Shown: positions 25,619 to 34,913 of the stretch, piece by piece
Numbering within the stretch: position 1 is the stretch's first letter
How the letters are laid out: each line of letters starts with the position of its first letter
Assembly: GCA_022844345.1 (NCBI GenBank)
Contig: JALHLU010000001.1
Location: 1-64,000 of the forward strand
DNA from: Hyphomonadaceae bacterium
GTDB taxonomy: Bacteria; Pseudomonadota; Alphaproteobacteria; Caulobacterales; Hyphomonadaceae
Direction: 5' to 3'
Length of the DNA stretch: 64,000 nt
Notes under the pieces: generated by a model
What the model was told of the DNA's origin: nothing
The model's input: the letters and a program-made list of their open reading frames with translations, nothing else
Databases searched by the model: none
Translations under genes and position numbers: made by a program

Positions 25619-26347
25619 ATGGCGCAGCCTTTGGAGGCGTGTCACCTGCCCCGCTCGAAACCCCACCTCGAACGCCACGCCACCGAACGCATCGGGTGGC
25701 TGCGCGCCGCGGTGTTGGGCGCCAATGACGGGATCATCTCCACCGCAAGTCTGATCGTAGGCGTCGCCGCTGCCAGCGCGGATCGCAATGCCGTCATGGT
25801 GTCGGGCGCAGCCGCCCTGATCGCCGGCGCTCTCTCGATGGCGGCGGGCGAATACGTTTCGGTCTCCTCGCAGGCCGACGCCGAGAAGGCCGATCTTGCG
25901 CGAGAGACGTGGGAACTCGCCGAAATGCCCGAGTTCGAGCGCGAGGAGCTGAAGCAGATCTATGTCTCCCGCGGCCTCACGCCGGAGCTGGCTGCGCAGG
26001 TGGCCGACCAGCTGACAGCCAAGGACGCGCTCAAGGCGCACGCCCGCGACGAGCTGGGCATATCCGAATTCACCGAGGCCAAGCCGATCCAGGCGGCCGT
26101 CACCTCGGCCCTCACTTTCTCGGTCGGCGCGGCGCTGCCGCTGGCGACGGCCCTGCTCGCCCCGTATGCCCAGCTGACCTGGTATGTCGGCGGCGCGTCC
26201 CTGATCTTCCTCGCCCTGTTGGGTTACCTGGGCGCCTGGGCGGGCCATGCAGCCCCTGCAAAGCCTATAATCCGCGTCGTTTTCTGGGGGGCAATCGCCA
26301 TGGGCATAACCGCCGGGATCGGCCAGCTGTTCGGCGCGGTTGTTTGA
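25619..26347 (+). CDS. VIT1/CCC1-family iron/manganese transporter
   Basis: 242 residues with about five membrane helices. The N-terminal RAAVLGANDGIISTASLIVGVAAA and GALSMAAGEYVSVSSQADAEK are hallmark VIT/CCC1 segments; the intervening cytoplasmic helix pair (EREELKQIYVSRGLTPELAAQVADQL) corresponds to the metal-binding hinge. Members move Fe2+ or Mn2+ across the membrane by proton exchange. It starts 44 bp after the GYF-like gene, possibly in one operon. Confidence 0.88.
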   Translation: MAQPLEACHLPRSKPHLERHATERIGWLRAAVLGANDGIISTASLIVGVAAASADRNAVMVSGAAALIAGALSMAAGEYVSVSSQADAEKADLARETWELAEMPEFEREELKQIYVSRGLTPELAAQVADQLTAKDALKAHARDELGISEFTEAKPIQAAVTSALTFSVGAALPLATALLAPYAQLTWYVGGASLIFLALLGYLGAWAGHAAPAKPIIRVVFWGAIAMGITAGIGQLFGAVV

Positions 26348-26482
26348 CGCTGGCGGGCCCTGGCGTGCAGCTGTGGCTGGTGTTTTCCACAGTTTCCTGT
26401 ATGGGGGCCTCGCCAGACCCGGCCTCCCCCTGCGCACTGATCCCCGCAACCGGGACGGCCCGCCGACACGAAACGATCCCAG

Positions 26483-28834
26483 ATGCCCTTCCCTGCCGTA
26501 CATCCCGCGCTGGACCGCGCCCTTGCCGCGCGTGGCTATGCCGAACCCACCTCCGTCCAGCTCGCGGTCATCGAGGCTGACCAGAACCCCGACCAACCAC
26601 ACGCAGACATGCTTGTGTCGGCCCAGACCGGATCGGGCAAGACGGTGGCCTTCGGCCTCGCCATGGCGTCCACCCTTCTCGGGGGGGCTGAACGTTTCGA
26701 GCGGGCAGCCAAGCCGCTGGCCCTGGTGATCGCGCCGACGCGCGAACTGGCCATCCAGATCGTCCGCGAATTCGAATGGCTCTATGCCGAAACCGGCGCC
26801 CGCATCGTGCAGTGCGTCGGCGGCATGAGTGTGCGCGACGAACAGCGCCAGCTCGAGCGCGGCGCCCACATCATCGTCGGCACGCCGGGCCGCCTGTGCG
26901 ATCACCTCGACAAGGATTATCTCGACCTGTCCGAACTGAAGATCGCCGTGCTCGACGAAGCCGACGAGATGCTCGACCTTGGCTTCCGCGAGGAGCTGGA
27001 GACGCTGCTGAAGGCGACGCCTGAGGCGCGTCGCACCATGCTGTTCTCCGCCACCATCGCGCGCGGCATCGCCATGCTGGCCAAGAACTACCAGCGTGAC
27101 GCGATCCGCATCGATACGACCAGCGCCACCGAACCCCACGGCGACATCGAATACCGCGCCATGCGCGTCTCGCCCGGCGACACCGAACGCGCCGTGGTCA
27201 ACGTGCTGCGCTATTTCGAAGCTGGCCGTGCGCTTGTGTTCTGCCACACGCGCGAAGCCGTGCGGCATCTCTACGCCAGCCTGCGCGAACGCGGCTTCCA
27301 TGCCGTGGGCATGTCGGGTGAAATGGGCCAGCGCGAGCGCAATGATGCGCTGCAGGCCCTGCGCGATGGCCATGCCAAGGTCTGCGTCGCCACCGATGTC
27401 GCCGCCCGTGGCCTCGACCTTCCCGACCTCGGCCTCGTTATCCACGCTGACATTCCAAGCAACAAGGCGACACTGCTTCACCGTTCGGGCCGCACGGGCC
27501 GCGCCGGCAAGAAGGGCGTCTCCGTCCTGCTGGTGACGCACGCCAAGCGCCGCCGCACGGAGCAAGTGTTCCAGTCTGCCAATATCGAAGCGATCTGGAG
27601 CGCCCCGCCAAGCGCCGACGACATCCGCGCCCAGGATCGCCAGCGCCTGCTCGAACACCCCGCGCTCACCGCCGCCGTGTCCAGCGACGACCAGCAACTC
27701 GCGAAGCAACTCGCCGAGCGCGCATCGCCAGAACAGCTCGCCGGGGCCCTCATCGGCCTCCTGCGGGCCGACCTTCCCGAGCCTGAGGATGTGGGCGACG
27801 ACACCCGCATGCGCGACACCCAGGCGCGCGAGCCGCGCGAACGCGCCATGCCGCGCACGCGCGAGGAAAAAGGCTTCGCGTCCGATGGCGATGGCGTGTG
27901 GTTCCGTCTTGATGTGGGCCGCGAGCGCAAGGCCGATCCGAAATGGATCCTGCCGCTGGTCTGCCGCGTCGGGAACATCACCCGCAACGAGATTGGCCCC
28001 ATCCGCATCTTCGCAGACGAGACCAAGTTCGAGATCGTCGGCCACGCCGCAGAAGCCTTCGCGAAAACCGTGAGAGAGAACCCCGACGCTCAGGTCCAGA
28101 TCGAACCCTCCTCGCCTCCGGGCCCGCAGGACAGCATCCACCCCGCGCGCGCGCGGCGTGATGATGGCGTCCGCGCCGACCGCGCCCCGCGAGAGAAACG
28201 CGACTTCGGCGACCGTGCTCCGCGCGAGAAGCGCGACTACAGCGACCGCAAGCCCTTCGCCCGCGACGACGCCCGCGTACCTCAGCGCGATATGACTGCC
28301 GCCGATCCCGCACTCGCCGCCCACGCGCCGTCAGAGCCCGCACGGACAACGCCGCCCCACATCCATCCCAGCGGCCTCAACCGCAAACAGCGCCGCGACG
28401 CTGCCCGCGCCAATGGCGAGCTGACGCCCGTCGTGCCGGATTCTGTGCAGGCCGAGCCGGTTCGCGAGGCTGCGCCGAAACGCACCTGGACGCCGGATGC
28501 CGACGCCCGCCCCGCGCGCGCGCCGAGATCCGCTCACAATCGCGATGGCGGTGATCGCAAACCCGACGGCTTCAAGCCTCGCGGTCCGAAGCCTGAAGGC
28601 TTTGCCCCACGCGGCCCGCGCAAGGATGGAGACAAGCCTTTCCGCAAGTTCGGCGACAAACCGCTCCGCGCCGCTGGCGACAAGCCCGCAGGCAAGTCGT
28701 TCAAGCCGCGCGGCGACAAGCCGTTCCGGGCCGAGAACCCCAACAAGCCTTTCCGCGCAGCAGGCGACAAGCCGTTCCGCGCGGGCGGTAAGCCCGGTGG
28801 CAAGCCATTTCGCGGCAAGCGCGACGCGCGCTAG
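26483..28834 (+). CDS. DEAD-box RNA helicase with basic low-complexity tail
   Basis: 783 residues. Helicase core: AQTGSGKT (motif I, near 48), PTRELA (Ia), VGTPGR (Ib), DEAD (II), FSATIARG (III), then [20 protein letters not shown] (V) and HRSGRTGR (VI). A DbpA-like RNA-binding domain with [15 protein letters not shown] follows at roughly 460-530. The last ~230 residues are Arg/Lys/Pro-rich, with repeats such as GDKPFR(A) and DRAPREKRD, a probable RNA-binding tail. It likely unwinds rRNA or mRNA. Its TAG stop shares CTAG with the stop of the convergent flavin oxidoreductase gene. Confidence 0.92.
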   Translation: MPFPAVHPALDRALAARGYAEPTSVQLAVIEADQNPDQPHADMLVSAQTGSGKTVAFGLAMASTLLGGAERFERAAKPLALVIAPTRELAIQIVREFEWLYAETGARIVQCVGGMSVRDEQRQLERGAHIIVGTPGRLCDHLDKDYLDLSELKIAVLDEADEMLDLGFREELETLLKATPEARRTMLFSATIARGIAMLAKNYQRDAIRIDTTSATEPHGDIEYRAMRVSPGDTERAVVNVLRYFEAGRALVFCHTREAVRHLYASLRERGFHAVGMSGEMGQRERNDALQALRDGHAKVCVATDVAARGLDLPDLGLVIHADIPSNKATLLHRSGRTGRAGKKGVSVLLVTHAKRRRTEQVFQSANIEAIWSAPPSADDIRAQDRQRLLEHPALTAAVSSDDQQLAKQLAERASPEQLAGALIGLLRADLPEPEDVGDDTRMRDTQAREPRERAMPRTREEKGFASDGDGVWFRLDVGRERKADPKWILPLVCRVGNITRNEIGPIRIFADETKFEIVGHAAEAFAKTVRENPDAQVQIEPSSPPGPQDSIHPARARRDDGVRADRAPREKRDFGDRAPREKRDYSDRKPFARDDARVPQRDMTAADPALAAHAPSEPARTTPPHIHPSGLNRKQRRDAARANGELTPVVPDSVQAEPVREAAPKRTWTPDADARPARAPRSAHNRDGGDRKPDGFKPRGPKPEGFAPRGPRKDGDKPFRKFGDKPLRAAGDKPAGKSFKPRGDKPFRAENPNKPFRAAGDKPFRAGGKPGGKPFRGKRDAR

Positions 28835-29805
28835 CCGATCGACTGAGCCGCAATCTCGAAACTGCGCAGCCGCTTCTGGTGATCCCAGATCGAGCCGGTG
28901 ACCATCAGCTCGTCCGCGCCGGTCTGCGCCACGAACTCCGCAATCCCGCGCTTGACCTTCTCGGGTCCGCCGACGACTGAACACGAAAGCGCCTGCGCGA
29001 TCCCGTGCGCCACCATCGGATCAAGCTGGAGGTCCGCCTTCGGCGGCGGCATCTTGCCGGGCCGGCCGAGCCGCAGATTGGCGAACGCCTGCTGGATTGA
29101 CGTGAACAACAGCTTCGCCTCGTCATCCGTCTCGGCGGCGATCACGTTGAGGCCGAGCATGACATATGGCTCCTGCAGCCGCGGCGAAGGCTTGAACCGC
29201 TCGCGATAGATCTGGATCGCACCCATCATGTCGCCCGGCGCAAAGTGCGACGCGAACGCGTAAGGTAGACCCAGATGCGCCGCCAGCTGCGCGCCGAACA
29301 GCGACGAGCCGAGAATCCAGACATCCACATCGGCGCCGCTCCCGGGCACGGCCTGGACAGTCTGTCCCGGCACAACCGGATCGAACCAGCCGAGCAGTTC
29401 CTGCACATCCTGCGGAAACGAATCCGCCCCGCCCATATAGCGGCGCAGCGCCCGCATGGTCGCCTGATCCGTCCCCGGCGCGCGGCCGAGCCCAAGATCG
29501 ATCCGACCGGGATGAAGTTCGGCCAGCGTGCCGAACGCCTCGGCCACCATCAGCGGCGCATGGTTGGGCAGCATGATCCCACCTGCGCCGACCCTGATCG
29601 TCGATGTCCCCGCCGCCACATGCGCGATCACCACGGCGGTGGCCGCGCTCGCAATTCCCGGCATGTTGTGATGCTCGGCCAGCCAGAAGCGGCCATAGCG
29701 CAGACGCTCCGCATGCCGCGCCAGATCGAGGCTGTTCTGCAACGCCTCCCTTGTCGTGGAGCCCTCAACAACCGGTGCAAGATCAAGGACGGAGAGTTTT
29801 GTCAT
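28831..29805 (-). CDS. LLM-class flavin-dependent oxidoreductase
   Basis: 324 residues of the bacterial luciferase-like fold: [19 protein letters not shown] near residue 37, [40 protein letters not shown] across residues 70-110. This belongs to the group using FMNH2 and O2 for monooxygenation of small molecules; substrate unknown. The ATG just before [11 protein letters not shown] was chosen over upstream in-frame codons. Divergent from the 29858 gene, with 52 bp between. Confidence 0.88.
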   Translation of the reverse strand: MTKLSVLDLAPVVEGSTTREALQNSLDLARHAERLRYGRFWLAEHHNMPGIASAATAVVIAHVAAGTSTIRVGAGGIMLPNHAPLMVAEAFGTLAELHPGRIDLGLGRAPGTDQATMRALRRYMGGADSFPQDVQELLGWFDPVVPGQTVQAVPGSGADVDVWILGSSLFGAQLAAHLGLPYAFASHFAPGDMMGAIQIYRERFKPSPRLQEPYVMLGLNVIAAETDDEAKLLFTSIQQAFANLRLGRPGKMPPPKADLQLDPMVAHGIAQALSCSVVGGPEKVKRGIAEFVAQTGADELMVTGSIWDHQKRLRSFEIAAQSIG

Positions 29806-29857
29806 GGCGCACATATAGGCGCTGCCCGCAGATACGCTAGGATGGGACAGCTCAAGC

Positions 29858-30640
29858 ATGGATGCAGAATCGGTGACCGGACAGACCACGCCGTCACAGA
29901 CCTACCTGTCGCCGGAATATGTCGACCTCCAGGTCCGCTTTGCCGAACGCGTCGCTGAGGTGTCCGGCCTGCCGCTGGCCGACACCCTGCTCCGCTACAC
30001 CAATTTCTTCCGCCGCATGGGCTTCGGCGTCCCCAGCCAGGACGCCCCGCCCGACGCCTGGGTCGCGTTGGTTGCGGGCTTGGACGCGCGCCCACACGAG
30101 GAACGCGTCAGGCTGTTGCACGAAGCCCTGTTCGTCTGCGGCGATGGTGCGGCCGTCACGCTGCCGGGGCGCATACAGTTCGGTTGCTTCGCCTGCGAGC
30201 CGCCCAACGCGGAAGGCTTGATCCGCATCCATTTCGGAAACCGGGTCGCCAACGCGGATGTCGGGCCGCTGCATTCTTCCCGCATCGCAGAACGCCGCAA
30301 GGAGCTCACCACCATGTTCGGCTGGCTGGCGCGGGAATATCGCGGCGCACGCCGCGTCGAGGGCGGCTCATGGCTTTACAATCTCGAAGCCTACCGCCGC
30401 CTGTTCCCGCCGGAATTCGCCGCCTCACGCGCTTCTCGCGGCGGCCCGCCCTATCTGCACGGCCTGTCCACCTGGGGACAGTTCGTCGATTTCCGCGCCC
30501 GCATCCGCCCGGAGGTGCGCAATGCATTCCTCGCGGCGCTGCCATCGCTGGACATGACGGCGCCGCACCGCGTGTTTCCGTATCAGGTGCTGTTCACCAC
30601 CGCACCGTTTGCGGCGTTCCGGGCCGAGTATGCGGTCTAG
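29858..30640 (+). CDS. Hypothetical cytoplasmic protein
   Basis: 260 residues, no signal peptide or membrane helix. It has distinctive stretches [34 protein letters not shown] and [19 protein letters not shown] do not recognise a family, but the well-ordered composition and normal codon usage support a real gene. It is divergent from the LLM oxidoreductase, and its stop codon overlaps the stop of the gamma-carbonic anhydrase gene through CTAG. Confidence 0.75.
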   Translation: MDAESVTGQTTPSQTYLSPEYVDLQVRFAERVAEVSGLPLADTLLRYTNFFRRMGFGVPSQDAPPDAWVALVAGLDARPHEERVRLLHEALFVCGDGAAVTLPGRIQFGCFACEPPNAEGLIRIHFGNRVANADVGPLHSSRIAERRKELTTMFGWLAREYRGARRVEGGSWLYNLEAYRRLFPPEFAASRASRGGPPYLHGLSTWGQFVDFRARIRPEVRNAFLAALPSLDMTAPHRVFPYQVLFTTAPFAAFRAEYAV

Positions 30641-31161
30641 CCGATCTTTTTCAGCCCTCGCGCATAGCGCTTCCAGTTCTCGACATAGTGGTGCGCTGAT
30701 CCGGTGATCATCTGGATCTGTTGCCCCGTCAGCTCGCGCACCACCTTGCCCGGCGCGCCCATCACCATCGAGCCGTCGGGTATCTCCTTGCCCTCAGTGA
30801 TCAGCGAGTTCGCGCCAATCAGGCAGTTCTTCCCGATCTTCGCGCCGTTGAGGATGATCGAGCCGATGCCGATCAGCGTGTTCTCGCCAATCGTGCAGCC
30901 ATGCAGCATCACCATGTGGCCAATCGTGCAGTTCGCCCCAATCGTCAGCGGCACGCCGACATCGGTATGCAGCACCGATCCATCCTGGATGTTGGTGTTC
31001 TCGCCGATGGTGATCGGATCATTGTCGCCGCGCAGCGTGGCATTGAACCACACGCTGGCGTTCCGCTTGAGGATCACATTGCCCATCACGCTGGCGCTGT
31101 CAGCGATCCAGTGCTCGCCCTCCGCCTGCGGCCGCACACCGTCCAGCTCATAGATCGCCAT
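30637..31161 (-). CDS. Gamma-carbonic anhydrase family protein
   Basis: 174 residues forming a left-handed beta helix of hexapeptide repeats ([LIV]Gxxxx turns from residue ~20 to 135). The zinc-ligand histidines are present: HTDVG near residue 68 and GHMVMLHGC near residues 84-90. Homologues include PaaY and YrdA, which hydrate CO2 or cleave thioesters as trimers. The ATG used has GGGAG upstream; a TTG precedes it. A C-terminal helix ([13 protein letters not shown]) closes the trimer in this family. Confidence 0.88.
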   Translation of the reverse strand: MAIYELDGVRPQAEGEHWIADSASVMGNVILKRNASVWFNATLRGDNDPITIGENTNIQDGSVLHTDVGVPLTIGANCTIGHMVMLHGCTIGENTLIGIGSIILNGAKIGKNCLIGANSLITEGKEIPDGSMVMGAPGKVVRELTGQQIQMITGSAHHYVENWKRYARGLKKIG

Positions 31162-31173
31162 CAACGTCTCCCG

Positions 31174-31587
31174 TCAGTTCTGTCCGGCCGGCGTCAGGCT
31201 CACAAGGCGGCCTGTCTCCGGATCGGGCCGCTTGCCGGTCGTTTCGGCATGGGCTGCCCCTTCGTACGTCGCATAGCCCTCGGCCTCAACTCTGATCCCG
31301 GCCTGGAAGTAGAACATGTCGATGGGGAGCGGCATGATCCACTCTGTCCGCGTTATGGCCTCGATCTGCACACGTCCATCCGGCCCGCTCATCGCCTGCC
31401 TCGGGCGCGCACCCTCGAACCGGGCATCCGGAATCAGCGTCACCTGCGCTCCACTCACGCTGCGCCCCGTGCGCGCATCAACAATCCGCACATCCAGACC
31501 CTGCGCCAGCGTGCGCTCGACCGGGATCACACACCCTGCCTGAACCATCGCCGCGACTCCCGCCGCCATCGTCTTCCATGTCGTCAT
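31174..31587 (-). CDS. Lipoprotein with carboxypeptidase-regulatory-like fold
   Basis: 137 residues. Lipoprotein signal MTTWKTMAAGVAAMVQAGC (Cys19). The mature part, LDVRIVDARTGRSVSGAQVTLIPDARF, then GPDGRVQIEAI, has the pattern of a transthyretin-like/carboxypeptidase regulatory beta-sandwich. It ends 12 bp before the gamma-carbonic anhydrase gene on the same strand and probably shares its transcript. Function unknown. Confidence 0.7.
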   Translation of the reverse strand: MTTWKTMAAGVAAMVQAGCVIPVERTLAQGLDVRIVDARTGRSVSGAQVTLIPDARFEGARPRQAMSGPDGRVQIEAITRTEWIMPLPIDMFYFQAGIRVEAEGYATYEGAAHAETTGKRPDPETGRLVSLTPAGQN

Positions 31588-31716
31588 GAGGTTGCGTGCC
31601 CCAACCAAAATCACACCTCACAGACTCTCGCGAGGCGCCAGCGACTCCCAAACAGGCGCCGCCGTCACAGAAATGCAGCATCGCGTGTCAGGTGGCGACT
31701 TAATGGCGCCTGTGGC

Positions 31717-31741
31717 GGAACTGCCTCTTTATGGTTCCGTT
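31717..31741 (+). promoter_or_regulatory. EcfG-type general-stress promoter
   Basis: GGAAC (31717-31721), exactly 16 bp, CGTT (31738-31741): a perfect match to the GGAAC-N16/17-CGTT consensus of EcfG/SigT sigma factors. Transcription would start near 31750. The first gene downstream is phoH, but a strong terminator intervenes at 31944-31975. Confidence 0.75.
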
Positions 31742-31749
31742 AATGCAGG

Positions 31750-31975
31750 ACTAGTTTAGTTGTAGGGAAGCTGATTCGAGTGGCGCGCCCCTTGCTGCGT
31801 GTCCTTCGAGAAACGGGGAACGGGATTGAGTCGACCGCATACGGTTGCATCATCCGCCTACCAAGCTGGACGCCTGCTGAGGCGACCGCCTCCACCACGC
31901 ATCATGTGTCCACGGCCAATCGCCGTCATATCTCGGTTACACCGCCGCGGCGCCTCTCTGGCTCGCGGCTTTTTT
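31750..31975 (+). ncRNA. Candidate stress-induced small RNA (~225 nt)
   Basis: This interval is bounded by the EcfG-type promoter at 31717 and an intrinsic terminator ending in T6 at 31970-31975. It has no ribosome site with a convincing open frame. A C-rich CCTCC (31889-31893) could pair with Shine-Dalgarno sequences, and GCATCAT occurs twice (31848, 31899). In Caulobacter a SigT-driven sRNA (GsrN) has this general plan; I cannot show homology. It might instead be the attenuated leader of phoH. Confidence 0.55.
31944..31975 (+). terminator. Intrinsic terminator upstream of phoH
   Basis: Stem GCCGCG (31944-31949) / CGCGGC (31964-31969), extended by GCC/GGC around a TCTCT loop and followed by six T's. 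It would stop transcripts starting at the EcfG-type promoter before phoH. Confidence 0.8.
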
Positions 31976-32018
31976 GTTTCTACGCCTGCCCTTTCGACCG
32001 CAACGAAGGAGTACCTCC

Positions 32019-32858
32019 ATGGGTAAACGTGCTGCTGTCCGCCGCGTCCGCGCCGAATTCCAGGGTCGCCGTGATCGGGAGGCTGGAGGCGTTCAGCTCA
32101 GCGTCATAGAGGGAGGCTGGGATCCCGTTGCAGACGACGAGCGCTATCCGAGAAAGAAGAAACGCAGCGGCCATATCGCGAACGAGCATCACCAGCCACA
32201 GGCCCAGCCACGCGAACCGCAGCGCGAACAGGCCTACGTCAAGAATGTCATGCCTAAGTCCGAAGGCCAGGCGCGCCTGATCGAGGCGATCGACAATTCC
32301 AACCTCGTCCTCGCGCTCGGCCCCGCCGGCACGGGCAAGACCTATCTCGCCATCGCCAAGGCGGTTGAAGCCCTGCGCGCCGGCAAGGTCGGCCGCATCG
32401 TACTGTGCCGCCCGGCCGTCGATGCTGGTGAAAACATCGGCTTTCTGCCCGGCGACATGGAAGAGAAGCTCGCGCCCTACCTGCGTCCGCTTTACGATGC
32501 GCTGCAGGATCGCATGTCAGCCAAGCAGGTGAAGGCGATGATCGCCGAGGGGCAGATCGAGATCGCCTCGGTCGGCTTCATGCGCGGCCGCACGCTCAAC
32601 AACGCCTTCATCGTGGTGGACGAAGCGCAGAACTGCACTTACGTGCAGCTCAAGATGATCCTGACGCGTCTCGGCTGGAACTCGAAAATGATCGTTACCG
32701 GCGATCCGGCCCAGTCCGATCTCCTGCCCGAACTCTCAGGCCTCGCACCTGTGGCCGACAAGATCGAAGGCATGAAGGGCGATATCGGCGTCGTCCGCCT
32801 CGCCCAGGGCGACGTGGTCCGCCACCCCCTCGTCGCCAAGATGCTGGACGTTTTGTAG
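32019..32858 (+). CDS. PhoH-family ATPase
   Basis: 279 residues. A basic, disordered N-terminal extension of ~80 residues precedes the PhoH P-loop domain: ALGPAGTGKTYLA (Walker A near residue 104), RPAVDAGENIGFLPGD, FIVVDEAQNC (Walker B near 200) and MIVTGDPAQSDL. PhoH ATPases are linked to RNA metabolism and ribosome quality control. The ATG is preceded by an excellent GAAGGAG 7 nt upstream. The gene comes 44 bp after an intrinsic terminator, so its expression may depend on readthrough or a close promoter. Confidence 0.9.
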   Translation: MGKRAAVRRVRAEFQGRRDREAGGVQLSVIEGGWDPVADDERYPRKKKRSGHIANEHHQPQAQPREPQREQAYVKNVMPKSEGQARLIEAIDNSNLVLALGPAGTGKTYLAIAKAVEALRAGKVGRIVLCRPAVDAGENIGFLPGDMEEKLAPYLRPLYDALQDRMSAKQVKAMIAEGQIEIASVGFMRGRTLNNAFIVVDEAQNCTYVQLKMILTRLGWNSKMIVTGDPAQSDLLPELSGLAPVADKIEGMKGDIGVVRLAQGDVVRHPLVAKMLDVL

Positions 32859-33034
32859 TTCAACTTCGCCACACGTCTTGCCTCCCTCAGCCGCCACGCG
32901 ACTGGGGGAGGCGGAGCGCGCTCCTCTTGCGTGGGCGACCGGCGGGGTCTCTCGACAGCCCAAGTCCTTGACCACTCACGCTCACAACCCTAGGTTGTTT
33001 TACCCTTGGGTTGCAAGCGGCGTGGGAGACGGGA

Positions 33035-34285
33035 ATGGCAGACAGCGGGGCCGCGCCCTTCCGCATACTTGATCTGACCGCCGCATACCCCGCCGCGCGC
33101 GAAGACCCCTACCCACGCCTGGCGGACCTTCGCGCCCGATGTCCGCTGCATCGCGACGAAGCAGGCGGCGCCTGGCTGGTCGCGCGCATGGCCGACGCCC
33201 GCGCCATCTTCGCTGACAACTCGCACGTCAAGAATCCCGACCGCGCCGAGCCTGCCGCCCACGCTATCCGCCGCCGCCGCAACACGGTTCCCGATGGCCT
33301 CGCCTTCCCTGACGATCAGCGCGCCTCCATGCTCGAACTCGACGGCGAGGAACATGTCCGCGTGCGCAATCCGCTGGTGCAAGCGCTTTATGCCCGCATT
33401 GCCCGCTTCGAGCCCGAGTGTCTTCACATCGTCGATGCGGCGCTGGACCGTCTCGAAGACCGCGCCGGATTCGACCTCATGAAGGAACTGGCCGAGCCCG
33501 TACCGGTCAGCTGCATCGGCCACATCCTTGGCGTGCCACTCGAGACACTGGCGACCTTCCGCGCCTGGCTCGATGGCATCGTGCAGACCTTCAACCCCAA
33601 CCGCACGCCGGAAGATGTCGCCGCGCTGGTCGCGGCCTCCAATGGCCTCGCCCACTACATCCGCACCCGCTTTGCTGATGCGAAGTTCAACCCGCCGGAC
33701 GACCTGTTCGGTGACATGGCGCGTATCCAGGCCGATGGCGCCCCCCTCACCGATACGGAGATCACCTACAACATCCGCGGCCTGCTGATCGCCGGCAACG
33801 TCACCACCACGGACCTGATCGGCAACGCCGTGCGCCTGCTCCTCACGCACCCCGCCGAACTCGCGAAACTTCACGCAGAGCCCGCGCTCTGGCCGAACGC
33901 GGTGGAGGAGGCGCTGCGCTATGAGGCGCCTGTGGATTTTACATGGCGTATCGCCACGCACGACGAAAACCTCTCGGGCTGGCCGGTCAGCGCGGGCGCG
34001 GCGCTCAATGTCTTCATCCGCTCCGCCAATCGTGACGAGGCGGCGTTCCCAAACGCGGACGCCTTTGACGTCGCCCGCCCCCGCGCCGCGCGGCATCTAT
34101 CCTTCGGCGGCGGCGCGCACATCTGCCCCGGCGCGCCGCTGGCGCGCATGGAAACGAAGCACCTGTTATCGCGCCTGTTCACGCGCTTCCCCAACCTGCG
34201 CCTCGCAGAACCTGATACGCCGCCGCACTGGCGCCACCTGCCCGGGTTCCGTGGACTGGAAAGTCTGCCCGTGCGCGTCGACTGA
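33035..34285 (+). CDS. Cytochrome P450
   Basis: 416 residues, soluble bacterial P450. Heme-binding loop FGGGAHICPGAPLAR with Cys364; I-helix AGNVTTTD near residue 255 (oxygen-activating A-G-x-x-T); EALR as the K-helix ExxR; and WRIATHDENLSGWPV before the meander. It would hydroxylate a hydrophobic substrate with electrons from a ferredoxin; none is encoded next to it. The ATG at 33035 has GGGAGACGG just upstream. Confidence 0.93.
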   Translation: MADSGAAPFRILDLTAAYPAAREDPYPRLADLRARCPLHRDEAGGAWLVARMADARAIFADNSHVKNPDRAEPAAHAIRRRRNTVPDGLAFPDDQRASMLELDGEEHVRVRNPLVQALYARIARFEPECLHIVDAALDRLEDRAGFDLMKELAEPVPVSCIGHILGVPLETLATFRAWLDGIVQTFNPNRTPEDVAALVAASNGLAHYIRTRFADAKFNPPDDLFGDMARIQADGAPLTDTEITYNIRGLLIAGNVTTTDLIGNAVRLLLTHPAELAKLHAEPALWPNAVEEALRYEAPVDFTWRIATHDENLSGWPVSAGAALNVFIRSANRDEAAFPNADAFDVARPRAARHLSFGGGAHICPGAPLARMETKHLLSRLFTRFPNLRLAEPDTPPHWRHLPGFRGLESLPVRVD

Positions 34286-34350
34286 CCATCAGGCGTGGTC
34301 CATTTCGCGACACAGAATCTGGTTCCGCTGTTTTATCCGACACACGTTTT

Positions 34351-34375
34351 GGAACGGTCCCCCGGTCTCCTCGTT
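34351..34375 (+). promoter_or_regulatory. EcfG-type general-stress promoter
   Basis: GGAAC (34351-34355), 16 bp, CGTT (34372-34375): exact consensus, 41 bp before the ATG of the glycine-zipper lipoprotein gene. The same consensus and the same 16-bp spacer occur at 31717. Confidence 0.78.
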
Positions 34376-34416
34376 GTCTCCTCACAGGTCACACTCCGAC
34401 CAGGAGACGTCACGCC

Positions 34417-34773
34417 ATGAGCACCCTCAAGATTGCCTTCTGCGCCGCCATATCGAGCCTTTCGCTCGCCGCATGCAACACCATGGACAGCTGGGATCCC
34501 TCCCAGAGAAACGCCGCAATCGGCGGCGCGCTCGGCGCAGCAGCCGGGGCAGCTGTCTCCGACGACGATCTTTCCGGCGCACTCATCGGCGGCGCACTCG
34601 GTGCGGCCGTCGGCTATTACACCGGCTGCCAGGAACAGGGCGGTTGCTTCGTTGGCGGCAAACAGGTCGCCGACCGAGACGAGATGATCTACGATCGCAA
34701 TGCGGGCCGGTACTATTATGTCGATCGCAGCACCGGCCGGACCTACTGGGACAATGGCGAATTCCGGGGTTAG
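34417..34773 (+). CDS. Glycine-zipper lipoprotein
   Basis: 118 residues. Lipoprotein signal ending in LSLAAC (Cys20); glycine zipper AAIGGALGAAAGAAVSDDDL and ALIGGALGAAVGYYTG (about residues 33-70), a pair of Gly-xxx-Gly helices as in the 17-kDa antigen/YMGG family; then a Tyr-rich tail (RDEMIYDRNAGRYYYVDR). It should be an envelope-stress or outer-membrane-integrity protein. It lies behind an exact EcfG-type promoter and before a strong terminator, so it is probably a single-gene stress unit. Confidence 0.85.
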   Translation: MSTLKIAFCAAISSLSLAACNTMDSWDPSQRNAAIGGALGAAAGAAVSDDDLSGALIGGALGAAVGYYTGCQEQGGCFVGGKQVADRDEMIYDRNAGRYYYVDRSTGRTYWDNGEFRG

Positions 34774-34826
34774 CGTTGGGTCGCTGAAATCTAACTGACG
34801 GCCTGCGCGCACAGGCCGGCTGCGAG

Positions 34827-34854
34827 GCGCCGCCCTACTCGGGCGGCGTCTTTT
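34827..34854 (+). terminator. Intrinsic terminator
   Basis: Perfect 7-bp stem GCCGCCC (34829-34835) / GGGCGGC (34841-34847) with a 5-nt loop and TTTT at 34851-34854. A second hairpin GGCCTG-CGCGCA-CAGGCC lies just before it. Ends the glycine-zipper lipoprotein transcript. Confidence 0.8.
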
Positions 34855-34913
34855 GCGTTGAGCTTCGCGGGAAAGCGTCGCATTCTTTCGCACTGACCAT
34901 CAGGGGACGACGC

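Noticed and set aside
31704-31958. GGCGCC...GGCGG at 31704-31717 as an antiterminator pairing with the terminator arm before phoH
   Set aside because: That sequence overlaps or precedes the EcfG-type promoter, so it would not be part of the transcript that starts near 31750.
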